The position numbers were made by a program, and so were the translations under genes. Shown one piece after another: positions 24,026 to 32,292 of a stretch of DNA of 47,978 bases (its first letter is position 1; each line of letters begins with the position of its first letter). This DNA is from a virus. The stretch covers positions 1 to 47,978 of the IMG/VR virus record IMGVR_UViG_3300031576_000079; one strand, 5' to 3'. The notes under the pieces are model-generated. The model was not told the origin of the DNA. It was given only the letters and a program-made list of their open reading frames with translations, and searched no databases.

Positions 24026-24329
24026 GATCAAGACGGTGGCCGTCAACCCGCAGGCGCGGGATGTGGCCATCGTGTTCTACACGAGCGACACGAAGGATGC
24101 TGCTGAAGTCCACCTCAGCGTCCGCGTGCTGCGCGACAACATGCTCAGCATCCAGTTCCGCGTGGCGAACTCGCGCGGTCAAGGAGGGTCGGCTGCGGAT
24201 CACAGCCGCGCGATCGCCATGATCTCCCAGCTGTTCGCTGAGGCCGAGAAGAAGATGATGAGCGTTTACCAGTACGTGAATGCGATCGCGCTCGGCGAAT
24301 TGCAGCGTGCGAAGGAGGAAGCCGAATGA
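24015..24329 (+). CDS. Hypothetical protein, 104 aa
   Basis: Starts ATG at 24015 (MDLEIKTVAVNPQARDVAIVF), inside the end of the upstream gene, with AAAGGAG upstream. The N-terminal half looks beta-rich, the C-terminal half helical ('RAIAMISQLFAEAEKKMMSVYQYVNAIAL'). Coupled downstream by ATGA. No family recognised. Confidence 0.7.
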   Translation: MDLEIKTVAVNPQARDVAIVFYTSDTKDAAEVHLSVRVLRDNMLSIQFRVANSRGQGGSAADHSRAIAMISQLFAEAEKKMMSVYQYVNAIALGELQRAKEEAE

Positions 24330-24592
24330 GCGTCGTGCGCTTCGACAACATGATCGCCGAACTGGACAACAACGGCAGGGCAATCCGTCTCGACATCTAC
24401 CCGAGCGTGTCGCAGGCGAAGCGCGCCAACCGCGAAGTCGAAGGTGGCGGGAAGAGCGTCAACAAGAAGCCCGCGCTGGCGGTGGGTTGCGTCATCGATC
24501 ACGATTGCCGGAGGATGAAGGAGATCAAGGTCAAAGGAGGCAAGACCAACATCGTGATCGCCACAGGCCGTCCGAAGAAGCAGAAGGAGTGA
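24326..24592 (+). CDS. Hypothetical protein, 88 aa
   Basis: ATGA overlap. Sequence 'IRLDIYPSVSQAKRANREVEGGGKSVNKKPALAV' and a basic end 'RPKKQKE'. 'SVSQAKRANRE' resembles the core of short phage proteins annotated only as hypothetical. Nucleic-acid contact is possible because of the charge. Confidence 0.65.
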   Translation: MSVVRFDNMIAELDNNGRAIRLDIYPSVSQAKRANREVEGGGKSVNKKPALAVGCVIDHDCRRMKEIKVKGGKTNIVIATGRPKKQKE

Positions 24593-24597
24593 AGCAC

Positions 24598-24855
24598 ATG
24601 AAGAAGCCCAACCTGATGAAGTTCCCTCTGGTCGGCAGCGCGATCGCTGCGCTGCTCGACGAGCGGGCGAGGAAGAGCGACATCCACATCGGCCCGATCC
24701 ATCACAAGGCGACCGACAAGTACGCGGTGTTGGAGATGGGCCTCACGCGCGAAGAGAAGACGCGGGACTTGATCATCCCCGCCGAGGTCCGCGACCATCG
24801 CGCCCTCGCAGGAGTGCTCCGCACTTTCGATCACATCAACCACAACCTCAAGTGA
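24598..24855 (+). CDS. Hypothetical protein, 85 aa
   Basis: ATG at 24598 with AAGGAG eight bases upstream; a GTG at 24589 that would overlap the previous stop is possible but less well placed. Contains 'DIHIGPIHHKATDKYAVLEMGL' and 'DLIIPAEVRDHRALAGVLRTFDHINHNL'. No family recognised. Confidence 0.65.
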   Translation: MKKPNLMKFPLVGSAIAALLDERARKSDIHIGPIHHKATDKYAVLEMGLTREEKTRDLIIPAEVRDHRALAGVLRTFDHINHNLK

Positions 24856-24868
24856 AGGAGAAGCAATC

Positions 24869-25885
24869 ATGGCACACGAACTCGACATGAGCAACGGTCG
24901 CGCGAACATGGCCTACGTGGGCGACAAGCCCTGGCACGAACTCGGCGCGGAACTCCAACAGGGCGCGCCGATCGAGCAGTGGCGCATCGCGGCGGGCATG
25001 GACTGGACGCTGCGCGAAGCGCCGGTGCTCTTCAACACGGCGTGGAACCCGGATGCCCCCGGCCCGCAGTCGTTGGTCACCAAGCATTTCGACGAGCGCA
25101 AGGTGCTGTTCCGCAGCGACACGCTCGCGCCGCTGTCCGTCGTGGGCGACGGCTACCGCGTGGTCCAGCCCGCTGAGGTGCTGGAGTTCTACCGCGATCT
25201 CGTCGCCGCTGCGGGCTTCGAGTTGGAGACGGCGGGCTGCTTGAAGGGTGGCCGGAAGTTCTGGGCACTCGCCCGGATCAACAACGAGGTCCGCATCATG
25301 GGGACCGATGTGTTGAAGGGCTACCTGCTGCTCGCGACCTCGTGCGACGGCTCGCTGGCGACCACCGCCCAGTTCACGACCGTGCGCGTGGTCTGCCAGA
25401 ACACCCTCAACATCAGCGTCTACGGCGCGGACGGCAAGAACGCCATCAAGGTTCCCCACAGCCGCTCCTTCGACCCGATGCTGGTGAAGAAGGAGTTGGG
25501 CTTGGCGGGCGACACCTTCCAGCACTTCGGCGAGCAGGCCGAGCAGCTGGCCCGCACTCCGATCTCGAAGGAGCAGGCGGCACGCTTCTTCTTCGAGTTG
25601 GTCTGCGGCGATCTGCCGCCTGACATCAAGTCGAAGGAAGACCTGGCGGGCGTGCAGGGCGCGCAGACGGCGCAGCGCATCTTCACGGTCTACGATGGCG
25701 GCATCGGCCAGGACACGCGGAGTGCAAAGGGAACCGCTTGGGGCCTCGTGAACGCGGTGACGCGCTTCTACGACCACGAGCGCAACACCCGGACGCGCGA
25801 CGCGCGCATGGACAGCGCCTTCTTCGGTGAGGGCAATCGCGTGAAGCAGTCCGCGTTCCTCGCGGCGCTGAAGATCGCTGCTTGA
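24869..25885 (+). CDS. DUF932 protein (phage/plasmid-like LGT family)
   Basis: A 338-residue protein of the usual family length. It begins 'MAHELDMSNGRANMAYVGDKPWHELG', and has 'VGDGYRVVQPAEVLEFYRDLV' and 'FTTVRVVCQNTLN', all typical of DUF932 (TIGR03299). The family is common in phages and plasmids; a role in recombination or DNA binding has been proposed, but none is settled. A strong hairpin follows the gene. Confidence 0.88.
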   Translation: MAHELDMSNGRANMAYVGDKPWHELGAELQQGAPIEQWRIAAGMDWTLREAPVLFNTAWNPDAPGPQSLVTKHFDERKVLFRSDTLAPLSVVGDGYRVVQPAEVLEFYRDLVAAAGFELETAGCLKGGRKFWALARINNEVRIMGTDVLKGYLLLATSCDGSLATTAQFTTVRVVCQNTLNISVYGADGKNAIKVPHSRSFDPMLVKKELGLAGDTFQHFGEQAEQLARTPISKEQAARFFFELVCGDLPPDIKSKEDLAGVQGAQTAQRIFTVYDGGIGQDTRSAKGTAWGLVNAVTRFYDHERNTRTRDARMDSAFFGEGNRVKQSAFLAALKIAA

Positions 25886-25892
25886 CGAGTCG

Positions 25893-25925
25893 CACGGCGC
25901 GCGGGACAACACACCGCGCGCCGTG
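25893..25925 (+). terminator. Strong 12-bp GC hairpin after the DUF932 gene
   Basis: CACGGCGCGCGG (25893-25904) pairs perfectly with CCGCGCGCCGTG (25914-25925) around a 9-base loop. Only TTCTAT follows, not a clean T-run, so it may be a weak or factor-assisted terminator, or protect the 3' end of the upstream message. Confidence 0.5.
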
Positions 25926-25928
25926 TTC

Positions 25929-25934
25929 TATACT
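25929..25934 (+). promoter_or_regulatory. Possible -10 element (TATACT)
   Basis: TATACT lies 26 bases ahead of the next ATG, right after the hairpin. The matching -35 position (ACAACA at 25906-25911, 17-base spacer) is poor and falls in the hairpin loop. A new promoter here would separate the small-gene block from the DUF932 transcript. Confidence 0.3.
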
Positions 25935-25960
25935 CCGATAGGCTCAACGAAGGAGGCCGC

Positions 25961-26494
25961 ATGTTCTATCTCATCTACCTCGAACCGCTGCCGCACTGCG
26001 CCGCGAAGAGCACCAACGAAGAAGAGATGAAGGCTCACGGCGGAACGATCTTCAACTGGCAGCATGTCGTGCTGGCTGAAGACGCTCCGCTCAACATGTC
26101 TCGCGAGCAGCTGCGCCAGCTGTACCTCGCCACGGCGAGGCCCGAGGTCATCCCGCCGGAGGGCGAAGGCGAGACCGATGCGGAGTGCTGGGCGGTGTTG
26201 AAGAAGTACGAGCCGGAAGACCTGCTCAAGCCGAGGAAGAAGCGCGAGCGCAAGACGCACCACGGCGACGGTTCGCCGATCGTCCGCAAGAGCGTCGGCG
26301 TGGATCAACCGAAGCGGGCGCGCGTCAGCGGCCTCGGGAAGACCACGCTGGAGATCGCGCAGGAAGCGATCGCCGAGAATCCCGGCAAGACCCTCGACGA
26401 GTTGGTGGCGGTCTGCGTCGCGAAGGGCGCGAACGCCAACACATCGAAGGCTCGGCTGAAGAAGTTGATGGAGGTCTCCGATGGGAAGTCTTGA
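25961..26494 (+). CDS. Hypothetical protein, 177 aa
   Basis: AAGGAGG precedes ATG 25961. The N-terminal half (MFYLIYLEPLPHCAAKSTNEEEM) looks structured. The middle is a Lys/Arg linker ('KPRKKRERKTHHGDG'). The C-terminal 50 residues ('TTLEIAQEAIAENPGKTLDELVAVCVAKGANANTSKARLKKLM') read as a small winged-helix-like or HARE/SAP-like DNA-binding region. No exact family recognised. It overlaps the next gene by 14 bases. Confidence 0.65.
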   Translation: MFYLIYLEPLPHCAAKSTNEEEMKAHGGTIFNWQHVVLAEDAPLNMSREQLRQLYLATARPEVIPPEGEGETDAECWAVLKKYEPEDLLKPRKKRERKTHHGDGSPIVRKSVGVDQPKRARVSGLGKTTLEIAQEAIAENPGKTLDELVAVCVAKGANANTSKARLKKLMEVSDGKS

Positions 26495-26717
26495 ACAACG
26501 CATCGCTCTGCGCGAGCGACTTGGAGAGTGTCGGCGATTGCGGGCCAGTCATCGGCTGTCCGCCATGAATCACGGTCGCGCGGTCGCCCTCGGGCTGCCG
26601 CACGCCGACGATTATCTCGCGCTCGCGCGGCGCGATCGCAAGGAACTGAAGGCGATCCAGTTGCGGCTCAAGATGTACCGCGTCGTGCGTGAAGCGGCGA
26701 AGGAGATGCCGCGATGA
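26481..26717 (+). CDS. Hypothetical helical protein, 78 aa
   Basis: Starts ATG 26481 inside the upstream gene; GGAGG lies nearby. Highly basic and helical ('LEQRIALRERLGECRRLRASHRLS', 'RDRKELKAIQLRLKMYRVVREAAKEM'). Coupled by ATGA to the transglycosylase gene. No family recognised. Confidence 0.6.
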   Translation: MGSLEQRIALRERLGECRRLRASHRLSAMNHGRAVALGLPHADDYLALARRDRKELKAIQLRLKMYRVVREAAKEMPR

Positions 26718-27259
26718 CCGTCCAGCAACGCGACTTGCCGTTGATCTTCTTCACTGTCATCATCTCGCTGTTCTGCGTGGCCATCGCCTTCGGCGGCATC
26801 AAGGAGGCCGCGAAGTGGAAGCGCGAAGCGGCGATGCTCCGCATCGAACTCCGCGACGCGGGTGAGGCTTACGAGAAGATGCTGGCGCCGCAGATCGTGG
26901 ACATGGGCCGTCTTCTCGATGAGGTCCGGGTTCACGAGTCTGTGGACGGCAAGCATCTTTACGGTGATGCGAAGTTCGGGCGTTGCGGGCAGAGCGTCGG
27001 CGCGTACCACATGCGTGTCTCGACGCTCGAATGGCTCCGGTTCGCTCACAACTTCCCTGCCCCGCGTGGCTGCGAGGCGCAACGGAAGTTCCTGTTGAAT
27101 GAGCCGGACGCTCGGAGCGCGGCGGAGTTCTATTTGACGATCTTGCTCAGCAAGACAGGCGACCTCGACCTCGCGCTCTGTCTCTACAACGCTGGGCACA
27201 ACAGCAGCATCAAGGTCTGCACCTACAGCGGCAAGGTCCGCAAAGGAACATCGGCGTGA
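26714..27259 (+). CDS. Membrane-anchored lytic transglycosylase-like protein
   Basis: A 181-residue protein. Residues 9-28 form one membrane segment (LPLIFFTVIISLFCVAIAFG), followed by a helical neck. The Slt-type fold signature follows: Glu75 in 'HESVDGKHLYG', 'GQSVGAYHM' (92-100, where the family has GA.GLMQ) and 'ALCLYNAGH' (154-162, family A..YNAG). This points to cleavage of peptidoglycan glycan strands. It is encoded in the early/middle region, far from the amidase and spanins, so a role in DNA entry, superinfection or signal-anchor lysis is possible. Confidence 0.75.
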   Translation: MTVQQRDLPLIFFTVIISLFCVAIAFGGIKEAAKWKREAAMLRIELRDAGEAYEKMLAPQIVDMGRLLDEVRVHESVDGKHLYGDAKFGRCGQSVGAYHMRVSTLEWLRFAHNFPAPRGCEAQRKFLLNEPDARSAAEFYLTILLSKTGDLDLALCLYNAGHNSSIKVCTYSGKVRKGTSA

Positions 27260-27504
27260 GTCGGCCTTACGAGCGCAACCCGGACCGTCACGTGAACCGG
27301 GTCTACGATCAACTCAGCACGGCGATCTTGGAATCACAGGACGCTGTGCTGTGCTTGGTCGCGGAGAAGAGCGGCGCATTCAACGCGAAGCCCTACAGCG
27401 CGACGCTAGAGCGGTCTTCGTCGTGCCTTGGTCTCTTGAGGGCCAACACGACGCGGACTGAAATCACCAACATGATCTACGGGAAGAAGGAGAACGGCAA
27501 ATGA
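27256..27504 (+). CDS. Hypothetical protein, 82 aa
   Basis: Start GTG 27256 overlaps the upstream stop (GTGA); stop overlaps the next ATG. 'HVNRVYDQLSTAILESQDAVLCLVAEKS' is helical, the rest is Ser/Thr/Asn-rich. No family recognised. Confidence 0.6.
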   Translation: MSRPYERNPDRHVNRVYDQLSTAILESQDAVLCLVAEKSGAFNAKPYSATLERSSSCLGLLRANTTRTEITNMIYGKKENGK

Positions 27505-27782
27505 AAGGCGGAAGCATGAGGAACTTCGGGCTGCTGACGGGCCTGGTCCACGGCCTGGTGGCGATCGCCCACAGCGCGGAGCGCGCCAACGAAGGCACGC
27601 GGCGCTTCTCGCAGTCCATCGCGTCGGTGGACCCGGTGCACCGCTCGCGTGGCAAGGGGCGCGGCAACCTGCCCAACGGTCGCTGGACCAGCCGGACGCG
27701 CGGACGGCGGGATGCTTCGTTGCGCTCGCGCTCGAACCGGCAGAAGGCATCGAAGAAGGCGAAGGCCCGGAGGCGCGCGTGA
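27501..27782 (+). CDS. Arg/Ser-rich hypothetical protein, 93 aa
   Basis: Starts ATG 27501 (a second ATG at 27516 is possible). The N-terminal 25 residues are mildly hydrophobic ('FGLLTGLVHGLVAIAHSA'). The remainder is strongly basic with Arg/Ser/Lys repeats ('TSRTRGRRDASLRSRSNRQKASKKAKARRRA'), which suggests nucleic-acid binding. The low complexity makes it less certain, but ATGA and GTGA overlaps on both sides support translation. Confidence 0.55.
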   Translation: MKGGSMRNFGLLTGLVHGLVAIAHSAERANEGTRRFSQSIASVDPVHRSRGKGRGNLPNGRWTSRTRGRRDASLRSRSNRQKASKKAKARRRA

Positions 27783-28099
27783 GCCTCGATCTCGAACAGC
27801 GCGTCAAGCGTCTCGAAGAGCGGATGGGCATCACGCCCGCCGCGCCCGCTGCTGACGGCGACGCTCCGGTGCAACACGATCGGGTGATCGCCCATGGCTA
27901 CGCGGTCGTGCGTCGCTACACCAACCGTCCAGACGAGATCAAGATGGTCACCCTCACCGAGCCGCACGCCGCAGGCAGCGTCCGCAAGGACAACGGCGAA
28001 GCCGTCGTGCACTGCTCGATCGTGCTCGGAGCGGATGTGGACTACAAGACCTTCGGGGTGAAGGCCCCGGACTTGCCCGAGGCTCACTCCCGCCGCTGA
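27779..28099 (+). CDS. Hypothetical protein, 106 aa
   Basis: Start GTG 27779 (GTGA overlap). An N-terminal short coiled coil 'LDLEQRVKRLEERMG' is followed by an Ala/Pro linker and a beta-rich domain ('HGYAVVRRYTNRPDEIKMVTLTEPH', 'VHCSIVLGADVDYKTFGV'). No family recognised. A 66-base gap with no clear terminator follows. Confidence 0.65.
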   Translation: MSLDLEQRVKRLEERMGITPAAPAADGDAPVQHDRVIAHGYAVVRRYTNRPDEIKMVTLTEPHAAGSVRKDNGEAVVHCSIVLGADVDYKTFGVKAPDLPEAHSRR

Positions 28100-28165
28100 T
28101 ATAGGTGGGGTTCCTTTTCGAGTCGAGTTGTCTCACGCTTCGCGCTGAGAACCGGAGAACCGCGC

Positions 28166-28519
28166 ATGGATACGGCCACCAAGCCGATCGTCTTCATCAC
28201 CCAAGTTCCTAACCGTCGCGATCGCGAGACGGGCCAAATGGTGCCCGCCGTCAACATCGCTCCGGCGGCGGAGTTCGGTGAGCCTCGCATCATGATGGCA
28301 GCACAGCCGTCATTCTTCGCGACGGCGGACCTTGTGCGGGCACTCCGGGCGGGGTTGCGTGAGTACAACTTTGAGCGCGGCGATTCGATCGTCGCACTGG
28401 GTGACCCGGCGGTGATCGCGGCCACTGGCGCGATCGTCGCCGAGCGCAACAAGCGCTTCGCCATTCTTCGTTGGGACAACGGGGTGAAGCGCTACATCAA
28501 AGTCATTATCAGCATCTAA
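28166..28519 (+). CDS. Hypothetical protein, 117 aa
   Basis: ATG 28166 preceded by CCGGAGAACC. Reads 'PIVFITQVPNRRDRETGQMVPAVNIAPAAEFGEPRIMM', then 'DLVRALRAGLREYNFERGDSIVALGDPAVIAATGAIVAERNKRFAILRWD', a pattern shared by short phage proteins ('GD.ivalGdP..ia....ia......f.vLkWD.....Y'). Function unknown; it precedes the replication-associated gene set. Confidence 0.75.
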   Translation: MDTATKPIVFITQVPNRRDRETGQMVPAVNIAPAAEFGEPRIMMAAQPSFFATADLVRALRAGLREYNFERGDSIVALGDPAVIAATGAIVAERNKRFAILRWDNGVKRYIKVIISI

Positions 28520-28536
28520 TCAGGAGAACCGAAGAA

Positions 28537-29031
28537 ATGGATGTGAGTCAGATCAGCGCCCTCGCGCAGCAACTCGTCGCTGCCGAGAAGGAAGTGGAGC
28601 GCACCGAAAGTGCGCTCAAGACCGCGAAGGAGAACGCCCGCCGCTTGCGGGAAGAGGCGTTGCCTGGCGCGATGGACGAGGCCGGAGTCAAGGAGTTGAC
28701 CTTGGACACCGGCGAGAAGATCACCATTACCACTGAAGTCTACTGTTCCATCCCGGTCGCGAAGCGCGAGGAAGCGTTTGCGTGGCTCGATCGGAACAAC
28801 TTCAGCGGCCTGATCAAGAGCGCCGTCAGCGTTGACTTCGATCGGGGCAAGAAGACCGAAGCAGAGGCACTGGTCCAGCGGCTCGCAGCCGAAGGATTGA
28901 CGCCCGAGTTCACGACCTTCGTGCACCCGCAGACGCTGAAGGCATTCGTGAAGGAGCAGCTGGCAGCTGGCACCAATGTCCCGTTGGACCTCTTCGGTGC
29001 CCGGCCCGTCACTACTGCTCGTGTGAAGTAA
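28537..29031 (+). CDS. Conserved phage protein with N-terminal coiled coil, 164 aa
   Basis: ATG 28537 after AGGAGAACC. Residues 5-45 form a coiled coil ('LAQQLVAAEKEVERTESALKTAKENARRLREE'). The rest ('LTLDTGEKITITTEVYCSIPVAKREEAFAWL', 'VHPQTLKAFVKEQLAAGTNVPLDLFG') matches a family found beside single-strand-binding/primase genes in many GC-rich phages. It is likely a replication or recombination accessory; the exact role is unknown. Confidence 0.75.
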   Translation: MDVSQISALAQQLVAAEKEVERTESALKTAKENARRLREEALPGAMDEAGVKELTLDTGEKITITTEVYCSIPVAKREEAFAWLDRNNFSGLIKSAVSVDFDRGKKTEAEALVQRLAAEGLTPEFTTFVHPQTLKAFVKEQLAAGTNVPLDLFGARPVTTARVK

Positions 29032-29053
29032 GCCACCAAGGAGAATGAAGACG

Positions 29054-29839
29054 ATGGATACGAAGAAAGACGAATTGGCGAAGGCAACCGGCACGGCGCT
29101 CGCCGTGATCAACTACCAGGCCGACGCGGGCATGGGCATCGAGGAAGCCGACAAGGACTCCTTCGCAATCCCGTTCCTCGCCGTCCTGCAAGGCCTGTCG
29201 CCGCAGATCGAGACCGTCGCGGGCGCGCGCCCCGGCCTCTTCATCAACACGATCACCAACGAGTTGATCGAAGCGGTCGAGGTCATCCCGGTCGCGTTCC
29301 AGCGGCGCTACTTGCGCTGGACGCCCCGCAGCGCGGGCGGCGGGTTCAAGGGCCAGCTGACCGTCGCCGAGGTCGAGTCGATGATCGCCAGCGGTGCCGC
29401 CAAGAACAACGGCGGCAAGAACGGCGACAGCCTCTGCGTGCAGGAAGACGGCAAGCCCGGTGACGAGTTGAAGGACACGCGCATCCACTTCGTGCTGATG
29501 CGCTCGCCCACGACCGGCCTGTGGTCTCCGGCCATCATCAGCCTCGCCAGCACCGCGATCAAGCGGTCGAAGCGTTGGCTGACGATGATCGATGGCATCA
29601 AGGAGATCGGCGCGGACAACAAGCCGTTCACCCCGCCGTCCTTCTCGCGCGTCTACAAGGTGACGACCGAGAAGGAGACCAACAACGAGGGTTCCTGGTA
29701 CTCGCCCGTGTTCGCTGTGAGCGGCAAGGTCGAAGACGCGAACCTCTACGCCTCGTGCAAGAAGTTGCACGCGAGCGTGGCGAGCGGTGCCGTGAAGGCG
29801 CAGCCGCCCGCTGAGGAAGGTCAGTCCAAGGACTTCTGA
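29054..29839 (+). CDS. Conserved replication-associated phage protein, 261 aa
   Basis: I start at ATG 29054 (MDTKKDELAK): the alternative ATG at 29045 is only two bases from its AAGGAG. 'DSFAIPFLAVLQGLSPQIETVAGARPGLFINTITNELIE' and 'VIPVAFQRRYLRWTPR' are typical of a family encoded next to primase-helicase genes. The acidic C-terminal end ('PAEEGQSKDF') resembles the tails of single-strand DNA-binding proteins, so an SSB-like role is possible (inference). Confidence 0.75.
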   Translation: MDTKKDELAKATGTALAVINYQADAGMGIEEADKDSFAIPFLAVLQGLSPQIETVAGARPGLFINTITNELIEAVEVIPVAFQRRYLRWTPRSAGGGFKGQLTVAEVESMIASGAAKNNGGKNGDSLCVQEDGKPGDELKDTRIHFVLMRSPTTGLWSPAIISLASTAIKRSKRWLTMIDGIKEIGADNKPFTPPSFSRVYKVTTEKETNNEGSWYSPVFAVSGKVEDANLYASCKKLHASVASGAVKAQPPAEEGQSKDF

Positions 29840-29863
29840 TCCAACAACCGGAAGGGTGCGAAG

Positions 29864-32071
29864 ATGATCGAACAAGCAAAGCGCTACGCAAGGATGGGAT
29901 GGCGCGTCTTCCCGGTCCACGGCATCAACGGCGCGGGTGAGTGCACATGCGGCACCCCGTCGTGCCCGGACAAAGGCAAGCACCCGGTTCCTCGTCGCTG
30001 GATGAAGGAAGCCACCAGCGACGAGGACAAGATCGAGGCCCTGTTCAGCAATCCGAACTTCAACTTGGCGATCGTCACGGGCGAAGTCTCGGGCATCACC
30101 GTTCTCGACATCGACATCGGCGACGGGAAGTTGGGCGCGGAGACTTGGACGCTGCTCAACGACGAGGCCGGTGAGCCGGAGACCTTGATGGCCCGGACCG
30201 GCTCGGGCGGCATGCATGTCTTCTTCAAGTACAACAGCGCCCTCAACACGAGCAGCAACACGCTCGGACCGGGTGTGGACTGCCGCAACGACAAGGGCTA
30301 TGTCGTCGCCGCGCCGTCGAAGCATCGCAGCGGCGGGCAGTACGAATGGATCAACGAGGGCACGCCGCTCGCCGATATGCCCGCGCATCTCGCGCGCCGC
30401 AAGGAGACTCGCGGCCGCAAGCGCAAAGGCGACCCGACCAAGAAGAAGTACACGCTGGAGCAGACGAAGGGAATGCTGGAGCGCATCCCCGCCGACGATC
30501 GCGACCTGTGGCGCACGATCGGCATCATCCTCGGGCGTGAGTTCCAAACCTCAGACGCAGCATGGGCGGTCTACAACGACTGGGCCGCGAAGTGGGACGG
30601 TCCGAAGGGCCGCAATCACGACGCGATCATGCGCGACTGCTTCTACGAGGAATCCAAGAAGGCGGGCGATCTGTCCATCGGCACGATCGTCCACCACGCG
30701 CTTCAGAACGGCTGGACGCCCGAGCAAGGGCGCATCAGCATCGACCACTTCGTATTCTTCTCGCCCGCCGGAGACTTCATCTACAGGCCGACAGCGGACC
30801 ATTGGCCACCGGCGAGCGTGGATGCGCTCGTCGCAAAGGTCAACGACGGCGGCAACCTGATCTCGGCAACCGATTGGCTCAGGGCCAACCGCTTCGCGAC
30901 CTCGATCACTTCCGACCCGCTGTTGGAAGAGTACACGCGCGGCATCGACATGAAGGACGGCAACATCATCGAGAACAAGGATGGCGCGGTCTACAACAAC
31001 TACTGGCCGCCCCAGATCAAGCCAGGAGACTCGCGACTCGCAGGGCCGTTCCTCGATCACGTGCGGCTGTTGCTTCCGAAGGAAGGCGACGCAGATCAGT
31101 TCCTGAACTACATGGCCCACCGCGTTCAGAAGCCGGGAGAGAAACCGCGCTTTGCGTTGCTGATCTCGGGCGAGCAGGGCATCGGCAAAGACACGATCAT
31201 CAGCATGTGCGGTCCGGCGATCGGCGAGTGGAACTGCGTCAACATCCAGCCCGCCGACATCGACTCGAAGTTCAACGAGTTCAAGCGCTACGTGCTCGTG
31301 AATGTGAGCGAGGCGGCGAATCACGCCGAGATGACGAAGTGGGCATTCAACGAGCAGCTGAAGGTCTTGATCGCCGGCAACCCCGACAATCAGCAGATCA
31401 ACGAGAAGTACGGCCGCAAGTATTCCGTCCGCATGCACTGCGGCGTGGTCCTCACGACCAACAACCTCATCGGCGGCATCTACATCCCGCAGGACGATCG
31501 GCGGTACGATGTCATGGAGTGCGCGTCGAAGCATGAGATGGGGCTTGAGAGCGCGTCGAAGCGCGGCGACTACTTCGCCAACCTTTGGGCGTGGTACAAC
31601 GAGATGGACGGCGCGGCCCATGTCGCCGCGTTCCTTCAGGAGCGCGACATCTCGAAGTTCTCCGCCGCGACCGGCCAGCGCATCACCGAGGCTCACCTGA
31701 AGGTGGTGCAGGAAGGATTCGTGGGCGACGATTGGGCGCTGGACGCGCTGCTGGTGATGTCGAAGAAGGCGAGCGACACGGATGAGTTGATCGCACCGCC
31801 AATGTTCACCTACCCGGAGATGCTGGAGGCGTTGAAGATCGCGACGGGCGGCGAGGTCCGCGAGCGCGAGGTCCGTGCGAAGATGGAGCGCGTGTTGGCA
31901 CGGCAAGGCTACCACAAGTTGAACAACGCGCGATCGAAGGATGGGCGGTGGAAGGTCCGCGACGGCGACGCGCAGCGCTGGGTGACGGTCTTCTACGCGC
32001 CGCAACGCATCAGCGCGGTCGAGGCCGCGAACCGCGCGCCGACGCTGGAGATGCCCAAGTCGAACTTCTGA
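29864..32071 (+). CDS. Bifunctional primase-polymerase / SF3 helicase
   Basis: A 735-residue protein. Residues 1-175: AEP prim-pol, with 'CTCGTPSCPDKGKHP' (28-41), metal-binding 'LDIDIGDG' (81-88) and 'TGSGGMHVFF' (112-121). Residues about 190-290: PriCT-2-like helical region ('LEQTKGMLERIPADDRDLWRTIG'). Residues about 400-600: DUF5906/D5-type SF3 helicase, with Walker A 'GEQGIGKDT' near 436 and 'HCGVVLTTNN' (sensor 1). A C-terminal winged-helix region follows. It primes and unwinds for DNA polymerase III alpha. It is the last gene of the rightward arm. Confidence 0.93.
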   Translation: MIEQAKRYARMGWRVFPVHGINGAGECTCGTPSCPDKGKHPVPRRWMKEATSDEDKIEALFSNPNFNLAIVTGEVSGITVLDIDIGDGKLGAETWTLLNDEAGEPETLMARTGSGGMHVFFKYNSALNTSSNTLGPGVDCRNDKGYVVAAPSKHRSGGQYEWINEGTPLADMPAHLARRKETRGRKRKGDPTKKKYTLEQTKGMLERIPADDRDLWRTIGIILGREFQTSDAAWAVYNDWAAKWDGPKGRNHDAIMRDCFYEESKKAGDLSIGTIVHHALQNGWTPEQGRISIDHFVFFSPAGDFIYRPTADHWPPASVDALVAKVNDGGNLISATDWLRANRFATSITSDPLLEEYTRGIDMKDGNIIENKDGAVYNNYWPPQIKPGDSRLAGPFLDHVRLLLPKEGDADQFLNYMAHRVQKPGEKPRFALLISGEQGIGKDTIISMCGPAIGEWNCVNIQPADIDSKFNEFKRYVLVNVSEAANHAEMTKWAFNEQLKVLIAGNPDNQQINEKYGRKYSVRMHCGVVLTTNNLIGGIYIPQDDRRYDVMECASKHEMGLESASKRGDYFANLWAWYNEMDGAAHVAAFLQERDISKFSAATGQRITEAHLKVVQEGFVGDDWALDALLVMSKKASDTDELIAPPMFTYPEMLEALKIATGGEVREREVRAKMERVLARQGYHKLNNARSKDGRWKVRDGDAQRWVTVFYAPQRISAVEAANRAPTLEMPKSNF

Positions 32072-32167
32072 CGATCGCCTCCGGTGGGGTCCGGCTCGAA
32101 CCGGGCTGGGCGGGCTTCCTCGCCCCGGCTCGGGCCGGGCACTCGGGTCGCCGATCGGCGGTGCGCC

Positions 32168-32192
32168 CGGAGGCCATCTAAAGCGGCCTCCG
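32168..32192. other. 8-bp hairpin in the convergent intergenic region
   Basis: CGGAGGCC (32168-32175) pairs with GGCCTCCG (32185-32192) around a 9-base loop. It is near the 3' end of the early arm and has no T-run. The 32072-32292 gap holds no gene that I can support. Confidence 0.45.
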
Positions 32193-32228
32193 CGCATCCT
32201 TCTAAGTCGTTGATTCTATTGATCTTTT

Positions 32229-32248
32229 AGCCGCCTTGCGCGGCTTTT
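32229..32248 (+). terminator. Rho-independent terminator of the rightward arm
   Basis: AGCCGC (32229-32234), loop CTTGC, GCGGCT (32240-32245), then TTTTA. This is a standard short stem with T-run on the plus strand, between convergent arms, about 160 bases after the primase-helicase stop. Confidence 0.75.
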
Positions 32249-32267
32249 ACCATGTTTTCTAGGGCTT

Positions 32268-32286
32268 TCCGGCGCATGCCGCCGGA
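32268..32286. other. 7-bp hairpin just beyond the Rz1 stop
   Basis: TCCGGCG (32268-32274) pairs with CGCCGGA (32280-32286), 5-base loop. It follows the end of the leftward lysis operon by 6 bases, so it may be the hairpin that ends that transcript, although no T-run follows on the minus strand. Confidence 0.45.
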
Positions 32287-32292
32287 CGGCCC

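Noticed and set aside
32085-32130. tRNA-like T-arm string (GGCTCGAACC) after the primase-helicase gene
   Set aside because: No matching D-arm, anticodon arm or acceptor stem can be formed around it; the upstream sequence is coding.
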